64,000 nt of DNA from Tanytarsus gracilentus. Lineage: Eukaryota > Arthropoda > Insecta > Diptera > Chironomidae. The position numbers and the translations under genes were made by a program. The DNA lies in assembly GCA_038502055.1 (NCBI GenBank), contig JAXRKN010000032.1:186001-250000 (forward strand), read 5' to 3'. Below the pieces are notes generated by a model. The model had not been told where the DNA came from. It did not search any database and saw only the letters and a list, made by a program, of their open reading frames with translations. Positions 44,101-52,512 of the stretch are shown piece after piece (the stretch's first letter is position 1; the number at the start of each line of letters is the position of its first letter).

Positions 44101-46253
44101 GTTCAACACTTTTGGATTTCTTTGAATATTTGCATGACGTGCTTTTGAAACTTTTAATTTTGTAGTTGACTACCGTGAAATAAATAACTCACGAGCCACG
44201 TTATTCAAAGTGTGACACATTATAGGAAGTTATTGCAGGAATTTAAATAAACAACCTTGAAATGGTGCGCTAGCCGATTATAGGTCACGCAAAGTGTGGA
44301 TTTTTTCATAGAATTCTATGGAATTTTTCATGGAGAAATTCATAGATAAATCCTTGGATTTCCTTGGAAAAATCCGTGAAATTTCAAAGTACACGGAACA
44401 ATCCACAGACAAAAATCCAAGGATTTGCATGGAATTTAAAATCTGAGGAATTTTCCATAGAACAAAAATCCTTGGAATTTCGCGGAATTTCAAAGTGCAC
44501 GGGAAAATCCACGGACAAAAATCTAAGGATTTGCATGGAATTTAAAATCTGAGGAATTTTTTATAGAGTTTTTGTATATAAAAAAAAAAAAAAAAAAATT
44601 TAAATAAAAAAAAAAATAATTTGGAGAAATTTTAATTTTTAAAAAAAATTAAAATTAATCCCTAAATAAAACTTTTTGTAAAAGGGAAATCGTTTGGGAA
44701 AATTAGTTTTGAGGAGTATAGGCAAGTGATTTAATTGACTAAGTATTTTGATTTATTGAATCAATATGATCATTTTGGAGGGGCGTCCAGGCGCCCCCCA
44801 AACCCCCTCCTGTGTTAATCGCGTCCGGCCCCCCAAGGGGCCCCCCGGAACGCTCATACAGTTCACTCCCTCACTAACCTAACGATCACGCTTCGCTTAT
44901 CGTTAGGATAGCTCAGTCGGATGGTTATTAAGCTATAACAGTGCCGGAAAGATAAGAGTGATGATAAAACTTCTTTTAATTTGATCTTTAACTTTTAAAA
45001 AGAGTTTTATTTAGGGATTAATTTTAATTTTTCCTAAAAATTGAAATATCGCAAATCATTTACTATATGAACTAAGTGATACTACCTGATTTTTGAAATA
45101 TAAAAACTCTATAAAAAATTCCTCAGATTTTAAATTCCATGCAAATCCGTGGATATTGTCTGTGGATTTTTCCGTGCACTTTAAAATTCCGCGAAATTCC
45201 AAGGATTTTTGTTCTATGGAAAACTCCTTGGATTTTAAATTCCATGCAAATCCTTGGATTTTTGTCTGTGGATTTTTCCGTGCAATTTAAAATTTTGCGG
45301 ATTTATCCATAGAAATCCTTGGAAAAGTGTGGATTATTTTGCGGATTTTTCCGTGAAATAATCCACACTTTGCGTGACCAACACCCCGCTAGCCTAGCTA
45401 CCGCAGCTATAATTTACTGTAAGTTTTTCAGAATTCTCACATTCATCGCACCACAAATCACTGCTGGTTTGCTGCTACAGAGTGTGTCTTGAAGAAAACA
45501 ATATTATTTACACATTGTGTTGATGTTTTATAAAAATCTGGCTTCATGTGGCAATTAAAGAGAGGCGATTGAGAAATATTTTGGAGCAACGACATTTTTA
45601 GCGTAACCCACACAAAGTGTCGTACCAACGAATTGAATAATAAATTTTTTCAAAATTGGTCACCAGCTTAAACAAAGCATTTAATTTGTAGCATTGGACT
45701 TTAGCTTTCTAAAGGTAGTAAAATTTTTTGGCAACAAACATGTTCAGGTCTTAAACAGCTGCTTTTTCTGAAACACATACGTTTTTTGACATGGTAAAAT
45801 CAGTTATCATTCAAAAGTTCTTAAAAAGTTCTGAATTCAGATTCTTTCCGTCCGTCCGTACCTTCGAGACATTTATGCATTCTCAGAACTATGTCTTTTG
45901 AATCAAAAGTTTTGATGCCGAGTAGGATTTAGATTTATTTATCCCAATTATCCTTATTAGAGGTAAAAACAGCGGGAGAGCTTAAAAGTGCACATAGTTT
46001 CATTTCTGTAAACAAATGAATTCTCTCAAAATAATTTTTTTAACTGACTGCAATTATATTTGTCAAACAAACGATTTATATATCGTTTATTGACAGAACA
46101 CTGATGATTTACAGATCATATTATGTTAACAAACGTTATTTTACTCACATTGAATAGCTTTTCTTTTTGATACCAAACATCTTCCTCCTCGATATACTGA
46201 TCCAAGTTTAGATCGTCTCGTGATCGTGATAAAATTTTGCGACGAGACACCAT
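28167..46253 (-). CDS. exp/reb-like: MH2-domain protein of the expansion/rebuff family, gene B
   Basis: Coding exons in transcription order are 46253-46149, 40700-40543, 39223-39151, 36867-36700, 36639-36441, 31140-30872, 30804-30717, 29273-28971 and 28264-28167 (TGA), giving 486 residues. Exon 1 encodes MVSRRKILSRSRDDLNLDQY and ends at a GTGAGT donor. Residues about 36-234 are an MH2 domain (IWAKVIVFERNRRVAKAY, LTVNGSDDGFDGMRIGL, RHIGQGVKIKMDDAGN) with no MH1 domain. A Gly/Ser-rich linker follows, then the VPPKLPPRDSSYHHDLPK motif shared with gene A and a tail ending LVGDWD. As with gene A, the Drosophila relatives act in apical chitin deposition. The gene is convergent with gene A and is its paralogue: same exon order, same phases, five identical exon lengths. 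An in-frame ATG at 46397 could extend the N terminus, but a splice acceptor-like CTCTTGTCACAG just downstream of it makes the 46253 start more likely. Confidence 0.9.
29386..29600. repeat. Degenerate relative of the 62-bp tandem repeat
   Basis: CATCAAAATTCCGTCAATTT and TTTTCAAGGAAATAA resemble the units at 18690-18910. It lies in the intron of gene B before the exon beginning DDPYY. Confidence 0.5.
31840..32945 (-). mobile_element. Mosaic element with 120-bp tandem array, inverted full copy
   Basis: Reverse counterpart of 20882-22055. It begins AACAAGATGGGTCTGCAAAC and has about five 120-bp units (31914-32530, one with an insertion of GGCTGTCTGTGGCAC type). A GTGAGAAAGT microsatellite follows at 32697-32755, and it ends in the hairpin TATAGCGGAGCTATA. 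It lies in the intron of gene B that corresponds to the intron of gene A holding the other copy. Flanks differ, so the two insertions were probably independent. Confidence 0.8.
33000..33055 (+). repeat. Short run of the GTTCCATTTTCCA minisatellite
   Basis: Three to four diverged 17-base units (GTGTTTCATTTTCCACT type) related to the array at 38575-38820. Confidence 0.65.
33160..33300. other. Local G+C-rich segment
   Basis: GATCCGTGCGACCTGTAGAG, GTCGCCCGGATGCAC and CCTGACCTGGGCCGTGGATC stand out from the A+T-rich surroundings. On the minus strand it is open across 33119-33421. No family was recognised; it may be a fragment of a coding mobile element. Confidence 0.4.
34462..34609. mobile_element. 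148-bp hAT-like miniature element (CAGGGGT ends)
   Basis: The ends CAGGGGTGAAATTTA and TTAAACCCCTG are inverted, and the interior holds inverted GGCCGGCTTTAGCC and GGTCGGCTAAAACCG blocks. Eight-base flanks GTAATAAC and GTCACTTC agree at only five positions, so the target duplication is weak. Confidence 0.6.
34725..34835 (+). repeat. GTTGCCGCGTAACCCA repeat family, copy 1
   Basis: AAAATGTTTCAAAACTCA, GTGTTGCCGCGTAACCCA, AGATCAGTATTTGAAAATCA and TCTAAATCAATCC match 47240-47350 and 50305-50420 (both inverted), and 38278-38345 and 55885-55960 (same strand). Confidence 0.75.
34955..35110. repeat. AT-hairpin repeat family, copy 1
   Basis: Repeated TAATTATCCTAATTATT units face inverted GATAATTAGGATAATTA units around a T run and can fold on themselves. 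The core GAAGTTGTCGCGCAGCGATA is partly shared with 54505-54585. Other copies are at 58670-58760 and 63660-63745. Confidence 0.7.
35163..35192. repeat. Poly-T tract
   Basis: About 30 consecutive T. It is flanked by CTCTATCACTCTAAAT and the inverse ATTTAGAGTGATAGAGAG at 35273-35290, so it lies in a 140-base inverted-repeat structure. Confidence 0.8.
35355..35460 (-). repeat. CCGT-microsatellite mosaic repeat, short inverted copy
   Basis: GGCTGAGATCTCGATGGAAC, ATATAAGCGTTACCACAA and GGGCTACGCTAAAG correspond to the first 100 bases of the family at 46500 and 38822-39105. Confidence 0.7.
35686..36104. mobile_element. 419-bp hAT-type element with 8-bp target duplication ATCAAAAT
   Basis: Ends are CAGTGAACTAAGTCGAT and ATCGACTTAAACCACTG. 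ATCAAAAT is directly repeated at 35678-35685 and 36105-36112. The interior is made of many GTCGATCGACTG-type units in both orientations around an A+T-rich centre. CAGTG ends and an 8-bp duplication are standard for hAT transposons; no transposase is present. It lies in an intron of gene B. Confidence 0.87.
36441..40700 (-). CDS. MH2-coding exons of gene B (four exons)
   Basis: The exons are 40700-40543 (158 bases), 39223-39151 (73), 36867-36700 (168) and 36639-36441 (199). The protein is closest to gene A at FDMKKFQ(S/A)NVNRELSR and SYPDRRRLETQCLS, and diverges most in the short second exon (GLCGFDNPMRDYKTEELK against GLSGFGNPLREAKTTEVK). The 60-base intron between the third and fourth exons is short in both paralogues. 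Confidence 0.88.
37330..37600 (-). mobile_element. Likely 3' end of a non-LTR retroelement or SINE
   Basis: Read on the minus strand, a non-A+T-rich segment (CCTGAGGTTCGTATCGTTCT, GGCTTCGCTTTTCTGAGGAA, GGTAGTGGCTACCTGACTG) ends in a short TCTAA tandem tail. Short tandem tails are typical of some non-LTR elements. No reverse transcriptase is seen, so the copy is 5' truncated or non-autonomous. Confidence 0.5.
38278..38345 (+). repeat. GTTGCCGCGTAACCCA repeat family, copy 2
   Basis: AAATGTTTCAAAACTCACAC and GTGTTGCCGCGTAACCCACT match 34725-34800 and are followed directly by the GGGGAAGCC minisatellite. The same two modules adjoin each other at 55885-56040. Confidence 0.75.
38345..38470 (+). 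repeat. GGGGAAGCCTTTTAGG minisatellite
   Basis: About seven irregular units of GGGGAAGCCTTTTAGG, some with GTGAAGC, in 125 bases. Confidence 0.8.
38575..38820 (+). repeat. 17-bp minisatellite ATGTTCCATTTTCCATC
   Basis: About 14 near-perfect units. Because 17 is not a multiple of three, the array is open in all three forward frames. It is not a gene. Short runs of the same unit are at 33000-33055 and 56945-56985. Confidence 0.92.
38822..39105 (-). repeat. CCGT-microsatellite mosaic repeat, inverted copy
   Basis: On the minus strand it runs TTTTAGCGTAACCCACAC, GTGTGGTAACGCTTATATGC, a GTCTGTC run, GAGATCTCAGCCCCTAGACC, GGTCATGACCATAGGTCGTG and CCATGGGTATCGTTGAACTC-like sequence of the 120-bp monomer. 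It lies in an intron of gene B, just 3' of the GQ-ending MH2 exon. Confidence 0.8.
39755..39876 (-). repeat. Foldback-element arm, truncated
   Basis: ATTAGGTTGTAGAATTTCTG, several CTCCAGAAATTCTGGA-type units and an outer end GCTGACGCATAATC match the right arm of 13212-14475. The other arm is missing. Confidence 0.75.
40815..41050 (+). mobile_element. Miniature element with ACAGACCCCATTTT end, copy 2
   Basis: AACAGACCCCATTTT at the left is roughly inverted at the right (AAAATGGGTTCGTT). The interior matches 11157-11390. It lies in intron 1 of gene B, about 115 bases upstream of the second exon. Confidence 0.6.
41235..41331. repeat. 97-bp inverted repeat (ACTGTCATAGAT ... ATCTATGACAGT)
   Basis: ACTGTCATAGATATGCCCGA at the left is inverted with TCGGGCACATCTATGACAGT at the right with one mismatch. 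The loop contains a direct repeat of ATGTATGCAA. CATATCTCGGGCATAT occurs once more at 41396. This is a probable small foldback element. Confidence 0.7.
41455..41535 (-). repeat. GGCGGC-AAG-CCGCC repeat family, inverted copy
   Basis: GGCTGCGCTTTAGCGCAACC, CACAGTCTAGATC, GATCGCAGTATAC and CGGGCGGCTTGCCGCCTACA are the inverse of 735-1030. Confidence 0.75.
42000..44267 (-). other. Intron 1 sequence of gene B
   Basis: A+T-rich sequence with no recognised repeat or exon. Reading frames of 70-77 codons show no known domain. Confidence 0.5.
44276..45386. mobile_element. 1.1-kb foldback element with G+C-rich core and 8-bp target duplication CGCTAGCC
   Basis: Inverted arms of about 290 bases (44276-44570 and 45090-45386) begin GATTATAGGTCACGCAAAGT. 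They consist of recurring TCCTTGGATTTTTGTCTGTG-type units. CGCTAGCC lies directly on both sides (44268-44275 and 45387-45394). The core has a G+C-rich stretch (44780-44860) of GGGGCCCC-type runs and a palindrome AACGATCACGCTTCGCTTATCGTT, here quoted in parts as AACGATCACG and CTTATCGTT. No transposase was recognised. It lies in intron 1 of gene B. Confidence 0.85.
45598..45885 (+). repeat. TTTAGCTT-type dispersed repeat, copy 3
   Basis: It begins TTTAGCGTAACCCACACAAA, as does the CCGT mosaic family, then continues ACGAATTGAATAATAAAT, CACCAGCTTAAACAAAGC, TTGTAGCATTGGACTTTAGC and a short CCGTCCGTCCGT run. It joins modules that appear separately elsewhere. Confidence 0.7.
46149..46253 (-). CDS. 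First coding exon of gene B
   Basis: This 35-codon exon is followed by a consensus GTGAGT donor and joins in phase 0 to 40700, giving YQKEKLFN-EHIQEVLDKW. It is rich in basic and Ser residues at the start (SRRKILSRSR) and acidic residues at the end (YIEEEDVW). It is separated from exon 2 by about 5.4 kb. It is also the exon for which no counterpart is visible upstream of gene A. Confidence 0.75.
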
Positions 46254-46497
46254 AATTTTTGTGTCATGTGGTATTGTGCTGCTATGATGATGACTCAAGC
46301 TGTGACAAGAGAGATGAGATTTAAAATTTATAATGAGAAGATGAACGTTAACTAATTGACGGCGGTTGTCATCATCGTCATCCGTTACTGTAGTCATTAT
46401 GATTTTAATATCAGCATGAGAATATCTTGAAATTGTAAGTGTTGGAATAAAAACATTACGCTATGACACTCTGAAAGCGTTTTTAACCTTCTTTACG

Positions 46498-47235
46498 TTT
46501 TTAGCGTAACCCACAAAGTGGTGTAACGCTTTTATGCTCGTGATTCCGTCCGTCCGTCCGTCCGTCCGTCCGTCCGTCCGTCTGCACAAGCGAGATCTCG
46601 GTCCCTGGACCAGCTAGAGACTTCTAGTTTTCGCCAGATGGTAGCTCTTAGGGTCTATATGTGCAGGCACTGACTATTTTTTGAGTCATGACCTATGGTC
46701 GTGCCATGGACGGCCATAACGTCCATTTTTCATACAAATTTTCTCTTATATGGCTTCATGGGTATCGTTGAACTCGTGATTGGACCAGAAATCGATTGGC
46801 ATTGATTCGTAACTTGACCAGGAATCGATTGACATACATGATTTTTCGAGTCGTGACCTATGGTCGTGCCACAGACAGCCAAAATGTCCATTTTTCAGAA
46901 CTATGGCTTCATGGGTATCGTTGAACTCGTGATTGGACCAGGAATCGATTGATATAGATGATTTTGGAGGAATGTCCATCATGGACGGCCAGTCGTGCCA
47001 CGGACAGCCAAAATGTCCATTTTTCAGAACTATGGCTTCATGTATCTCGTTGAACTCGTAATTGGACCAGGAATCGAATGGCATTGATGATTTTTGTGTG
47101 TTTGGCGCGTAGTGCGGCGCCATAATGTCCTTTTCTCTATGGCTTCATGGGTATCGTTGAACTCGTGATTGGACCAGAAATCTATTGACATAGATGATTT
47201 TTGAGGAATGGTCGAACAGGACTGCCACGGACAGC
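46498..47235 (+). repeat. CCGT-microsatellite mosaic repeat with 120-bp monomers
   Basis: TTAGCGTAACCCACAAAGTG and a CCGT array (46547-46582) are followed by GAGATCTCGGTCCCTGGACC and GGTCGTGCCATGGACGGCC. Four diverged 120-bp monomers follow (46745-47230). It lies immediately upstream of gene B, outside the coding part. It links the CCGT head to the monomer array also found in 20882-22055. Confidence 0.8.
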
Positions 47236-47239
47236 CAAA

Positions 47240-47350
47240 GTGTCCGGATTGACTTAAACTCATTTTTTATGCACTTGATTTTCAAACACTGATCTGTTAC
47301 AAGTGGGTTACGCGGCAACACCCACGTGTGGGTTTTGAAACATTTTTTAA
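47240..47350 (-). repeat. GTTGCCGCGTAACCCA repeat family, inverted copy
   Basis: CGGATTGACTTAAACTCATT, GCACTTGATTTTCAAACACT, GGGTTACGCGGCAACACCCA and GGGTTTTGAAACATTTTTT are the inverse of 34725-34830. Confidence 0.8.
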
Positions 47351-49316
47351 ATATGCATTCTTGGGAACGAGCATGAATTTAAAAATTTGTTCAATTCAGA
47401 AAATTTCACATTTCAACCTTATGTTTAAGTTCACAAATAACTGCTGAGCAAATTTTCATTAAAATATCAACCGAATGACATCTGTTACATTAACTAGCAT
47501 TAACCCTACAAATAATTCATATTAAAAGTCAGAGTCTATCATTCTTTTAATTTTGTTTTACACAAATCAATTACAATCTCACAACCATTAATTATTGCTC
47601 TACATTTTTTTGAAACTTGCGCCCTAACAAGACTAAAACATAACAACAAGAGATGAAAAATAGTTCAATTTCAGTCGTGAAATCAAAGCGAAAGGCGGCT
47701 CATAAATTTTGCATACTCATTGGGCATTGATGAAGGTCATGGAGTGGCTTATGCTGGTTACCGATGGATTTTTTGTACTGCATGACTCATAAGAGGAATT
47801 TGTTCTAAATTCCACATCAGCTAATTCTTAGTGACTTCATAGACTCGTAATTTAGTAATTACTGTAAACGACGTAGTGGAAACCCTACCTAATTTTTGAA
47901 GTATTTTCGCATAGAATGCAACACTCACAAGCGAGTGAAAAGCCCACGAAAAATTAAATACAAGCAGTAACCTTGAAAACAGAAATAACAATTACATGCT
48001 AGCTTACCACACTGCCTTTTGTATAAATCTGTTCGAAATATGGAGATCAAAACTTTACTTCCCATAATGTACACACGTTTCATTATGCGCCATTATTGTA
48101 CATGTATGTAATCTTTCATGATTGTACAGCGATTTTCTAATTAAATCACCATTTTCTCTTTATGTAAACTCAAGGACGTGACTAAACAGATGTTAATAGA
48201 ACTCTACTCTTTTAAAAAGAAACAAAAAAATTGAATTTATCTGAAGCTCGATCTTATAATGCTCTCGCTAAAGTTATTTTGTTAAAACTTTTGTAATGGA
48301 GGCAAACGTAGCGAGGAAATTAAGATCGAACGATAAGACTGCAAATAGCTAGAAAACATCAGGTAAATGTCATGCCGGGAGAATTTCATCGCAATTTTTA
48401 CTTTCAATACCGCAGTTTCTATTTCATTGCACACATATACAGTAGTTGCTGTCACTCCCATGCGCTACTCAACATTTGCTCATAATCCCAATAGAAAACG
48501 AGATTGAAAAGCATTTTCTTCGCCATGGAATGAGATAACAAGCATAGAAAACACTACATAATAAAGAACGAATTTTGCGATTAGATACGTGAATGTTGTG
48601 GGCACATTAGACTTAAATATATTTTGCAAATGTCTAACAGTTTTCTTTTTCTTTTCTTATTCCTCACTAATGCTAGTATCATCAAGATGGAAGTGAACTT
48701 TTTAAGGATCGTTCTTGTCTTAGAATTTAGTAGGAAAAATAGAAAGAAATATTATTCTGCGGTAATTGGCTATTCGGTGTCGATATGTGTGTCTTTTTTA
48801 TGACATTCTATGGCTTTCTTGAATTTCCAATTAAGATTACTATCGCAGGAGAGAAAGCATTAAGCGAAGGGAATAAGATGTGGATTGAAATTACTGCGCA
48901 CGCGTAAGTCGAGGAAGAGTGTGCTTAAAAGTTCTTATACAATAATTTTTTGAGTTAAAACCGATCAACACAATACATATATGCTCAACATCATTGAGTA
49001 TTCAACTGAATGTTCTTAATGTAAATTCTTCTCAAGCACTTTTGATTGTTTACTGTTGATTGCGTACGTTGATTGTTTATTTGATGAGAATGGAAGCTAG
49101 TACTGTACAAAATTTATTGTTTCACGAGTCACTCAAATAGCGATTTATTTATAATAATAAGAGATTTGAAGTATTCTAAGCACTCGAGAATGCAGGAATG
49201 CTGGAGAAACAAAGTGAATTCAATAATTACTCGAGAATTTCTAAGAAAATGCAAGAAGATACATTCAAAGACATACGTTGATTTTCTCTTTATCGATTGA
49301 TGCGGGTGTAAATTGA
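47350..49316. other. Non-coding region upstream of gene B
   Basis: Less repetitive A+T-rich sequence with no recognised gene. It may hold the 5' non-coding exon and promoter of gene B, but none could be assigned. Confidence 0.45.
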
Positions 49317-49530
49317 GAAAATTACATTTGATCCATGTTAGCAGAGTGATTGTGCATTTATATTTAGTATTTTAAAAATTATAATAAATACTGGTCAATT
49401 TAATTAAATTTAATTTTACACATGAAAATTACATTTGATCCATGTTAGCAGAGTGATTGTGCATTTATATTTAGTATTTTAAAAATTATAATAAATACTG
49501 GTCAATTTAATTAAATTTAATTTTACACAT
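49317..49530 (+). repeat. Perfect 107-bp tandem duplication
   Basis: GAAAATTACATTTGATCCAT starts at 49317 and again at 49424, and the two units appear identical to ATTTAATTTTACACAT. The duplication is recent or kept by conversion. A hAT-type element lies 19 bases downstream. Confidence 0.9.
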
Positions 49531-49548
49531 GCCATGTAAGAAAAATTC

Positions 49549-49741
49549 CAGGGCTGAGAACATCAAAATATTGTGGGCCTTGACGGGCATGTACGGGCCT
49601 TAAAAACAGAGAAAATATTTGTTTTTTAAAAAAATTATACAAGTAAATTTCTTTGATATGCCTTTCATCCTCTAAACTTTAAATTTTCTGAGTTTTGACG
49701 GGCCTTAGCGGGCCCACTTGCCTCTATCTTCTCAGCCCTTG
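49549..49741. mobile_element. hAT-type miniature element GGGCTGAGAACAT, copy 2
   Basis: CAGGGCTGAGAACAT at the left and CTTCTCAGCCCTTG at the right, with the same middle as 25126-25341 (GATATGCCTTTCATCCTCTA). AAAAATT flanks both sides, in keeping with a decayed 8-bp target duplication. Confidence 0.82.
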
Positions 49742-50304
49742 AAAAAATTATTTTTTGACTTAATTAAAAAATGTTTTGCAGGAAGTTTTGAACTAGTTGT
49801 AAAGAGTCAGTGATCAACAACATCTTCTCAATACATTGCAATTATAAAAAATTATTGACTTTCTCAAAAATGAATAATCAGCAAATAGTTTTGACTCTTC
49901 AAAAATAAAATTTATTGATGTTATTTTTGGTATTCATCCAAGACGAATTTTGGTATTCAACAAGACGGATAAAAGTTTTGCGCAATTTGGTAAAAGTGAG
50001 AGCTTTAATTTTCACTTCTAATTATTTTTGAACAAATGCACGCATACGTTAACGTTTGTAAGAAAATAAAAAATACTGTCCGAAATATTTCAATGTGGTT
50101 GCAAAAAGTTTTCCTTTCACTTTTATAGTATCTTAGCTGCACTCGAGCGACATGTCTCGATTCGAAGCACATAAAAATTAGAGCTTGAAAATAGTTGCAG
50201 CTGAACGAAGGGATTCAATTATTTGTTAAGTGTGTCAAAGCCTAGAGTGGTAAGGTCGAATTTTCAAAATTTTAACAACCAACTTTTTTTTAAAGCCTTT
50301 TTTT

Positions 50305-50420
50305 AAGTTCGGATTGACTTAGATTGATTTATTTGTGCACTTGATTTTCAAATACTGATCTGATATGATGGGTTACGCGGCAACACCCGCTGGTGAGGTT
50401 TGAAACATTTTTTCAAATAT
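50305..50420 (-). repeat. GTTGCCGCGTAACCCA repeat family, inverted copy
   Basis: TTCGGATTGACTTAGATTGA, GCACTTGATTTTCAAATACT and GGGTTACGCGGCAACACCCG match 47240-47340 in the same orientation. Confidence 0.8.
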
Positions 50421-51756
50421 AATTTTTGTTTCAAAATTCTTCAAAAAATGTTAAATTTAATTTTTTTAGTTTTTTTTTTAAATTTCTCCTTGGTAACATC
50501 TTAGGAATACTCTGATATTTTGCGCACATGAGAACATACATATAAATATGTGTTGAGAGATTAAAGTTGTGCAACTTTTCTGAATTATTTTTTTCGTACT
50601 TTTTGCGCGCAATCTTTTCGTTATTACTCTAAAAAAAACGTTCACAATGTAACATAGCACTGCACTTTATGCATATATTGCACCATTCATTCGAGTGCAT
50701 ATTTTTATTATAAAGAAAAATTGCAAACAAAAATTTATGGGTTTAAAACAACACTTTAAGCTTAGTTTTGATTACAAATACTTGATCTTCAAATGAAATC
50801 GCAAATCGTTAATTTAAAATACAAATGACATTTCATTTCAAACTGTCAACAATTAAAAATCTTCATTAAGTTTCACAAACACTTCTGTATAAATGATTGA
50901 TTTCTTTGACATTTAGTGACGACACCTTGACCGTGGATATGGCGAGTTTACGATGACTTTATATGTAAAGTCAGCGGTAATGTTTTCTTCTTTTACTAGT
51001 TAATAACATCACCCTAAAAGACTAGTGTGATACCTTTTTTTAATTAACCATTCAACTCATCTACAACAATCAACGCGGAAAAAAATTTTGCAATTGACGT
51101 TGAAAAAATCGTCAGCGCACAACAGCGTTCGCGAATAAACTAAAAAAAGACCGTAAACAATAATAAAAAAATTCGTGTCTTTAAAAAGCAACGAGAGTAG
51201 GAGGTTGAAGTAGTTTTTCGTTTCGCCACCACACAGGCAAAACACCTAAAAAAATGTGAAAAGCCATAGCGGAGCAACGAAATTTTATTTTTTGAATATT
51301 TTTCCTTACATTTATTACTGTAAGTAAGTACATCGTACAGTGAAAGTGACGTCATTGTTAAAAGCTGTTAATACACAAAAGCTCTTTAGAAAGTTTTCTG
51401 CATTGCATCTTTGTATATGTTTTTAATGTGTATTTGTATTCGGATATTATGTAAGTAATATTTTGTTCGAAAGAGAGTCACGAACTCACGAGAGAAGAAA
51501 AAAATCAATGACTTAATACCGCACTTAGCATGAAGAAGAATTTTTAGGCGCAAGAGAGAAAAAAAATTGTGGAACTTAGAAAAGGTGAGGAACGGAAGTA
51601 AACGACATTTAATGAGGAATTCACGATTAGCTGTTTGATTCGAAAATGCAGCTCGCGCGAGCACGAGCCCAAAGAAAGCAATGCCATTCTTCCTCTATGT
51701 GAACTTTCTCTCTATTTAATTTGTCAATCAATCGAGGAGCTAAAAGATCTACTATA
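50420..51756. other. Non-coding region upstream of the odorant receptor
   Basis: A+T-rich sequence with several 60-92 codon minus-strand frames that show no recognisable domain; no repeat family was identified. Confidence 0.45.
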
Positions 51757-52075
51757 CAAACGAATTGAATTATAAATTTCTTCAAAATTGATCACCAGCT
51801 TAAACAAAGGATGAGAGCCTAAACATGCATGTTTTTAATTTATAGCATTGGACTTTAGCTTTCTAACGGTACAGGTTACTTATATGGCTTCATGCACCTC
51901 GTTGAACTCGTGATTTGATTAGGAATCGATTGGCATTGATGATTTTTTAGGAATGTCCATCATGGCCGACCAGGAGTGTCACTAATGTCCATTTTTCAGA
52001 AGTATGGGGTACCAATCTAAGACAGCGGAGCTATTGGAAATGGCAACGCCGTTTGCAGACCCACCTTGTATCGAT
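51757..52075 (+). repeat. TTTAGCTT repeat joined to the tail of the mosaic element
   Basis: CAAACGAATTGAATTATAAA to CTTTAGCTTTCTAACGGTAC (51757-51872) is joined to one 120-bp monomer and the tail GCGGAGCTATTGGAAATGGC ... GCAGACCCACCTTGT (51885-52075). It ends about 440 bases before the odorant receptor start. Confidence 0.7.
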
Positions 52076-52512
52076 TATGTATTCAGCATATTACTTCCCT
52101 CCTCTCTTAAACGGAATTTATTCGAAAGAAAATTCACAGCTCGAATGAAGCTGATGAATATTTAAAGAACTTTAAATAATTTTCATGAGAAATTTGACCT
52201 CTGAAGAACTTTTAAATAAAAGATAAAGTTTTGTCGAGGGTTTTAATTGGAAAAAGATAATATAAAACAATAATTCGAGAGCTACATCAGTTGTATCAAA
52301 AATGTCAGTTTTATAAAAAGTTAAAAATTTGAAATGGAAATTTTAGCATTAAATTATAAATTTTATAGCTTTTTCAAATTTCTTTTTATGTTCCTCGAAT
52401 AAAGTTTTAAAGTAATAAAGTTTTCATTTGATTTTTAAACGTATTGAACACGTATGTTTTAACCGTATATAAAGATTCGTTTTCCAAAGAGGTTTTACAG
52501 ATCATTTTAAAA

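Noticed and set aside
44278..44552. Frames in both strands rich in KFREIPRIF and KIQGFAWNLKSEEF
   Set aside because: They lie in the inverted arm of the foldback element and mirror those at 45093-45290.
44903..44960. tRNA gene suggested by GGATAGCTCAGTCGG
   Set aside because: Only a box A-like match; no box B, no acceptor stem and no cloverleaf can be drawn.
46254..46397. N-terminal extension of gene B from an upstream in-frame ATG (MTTVTDDDDDNRR)
   Set aside because: The extension crosses an acceptor-like CTCTTGTCACAG and has low-complexity content, so the 46253 start was preferred; transcripts could reverse this.
46746..47263. Minus-strand frames with repeated SIDSWSNHEFNDTHEAI
   Set aside because: Translation of the 120-bp monomers; the same words appear at every array.
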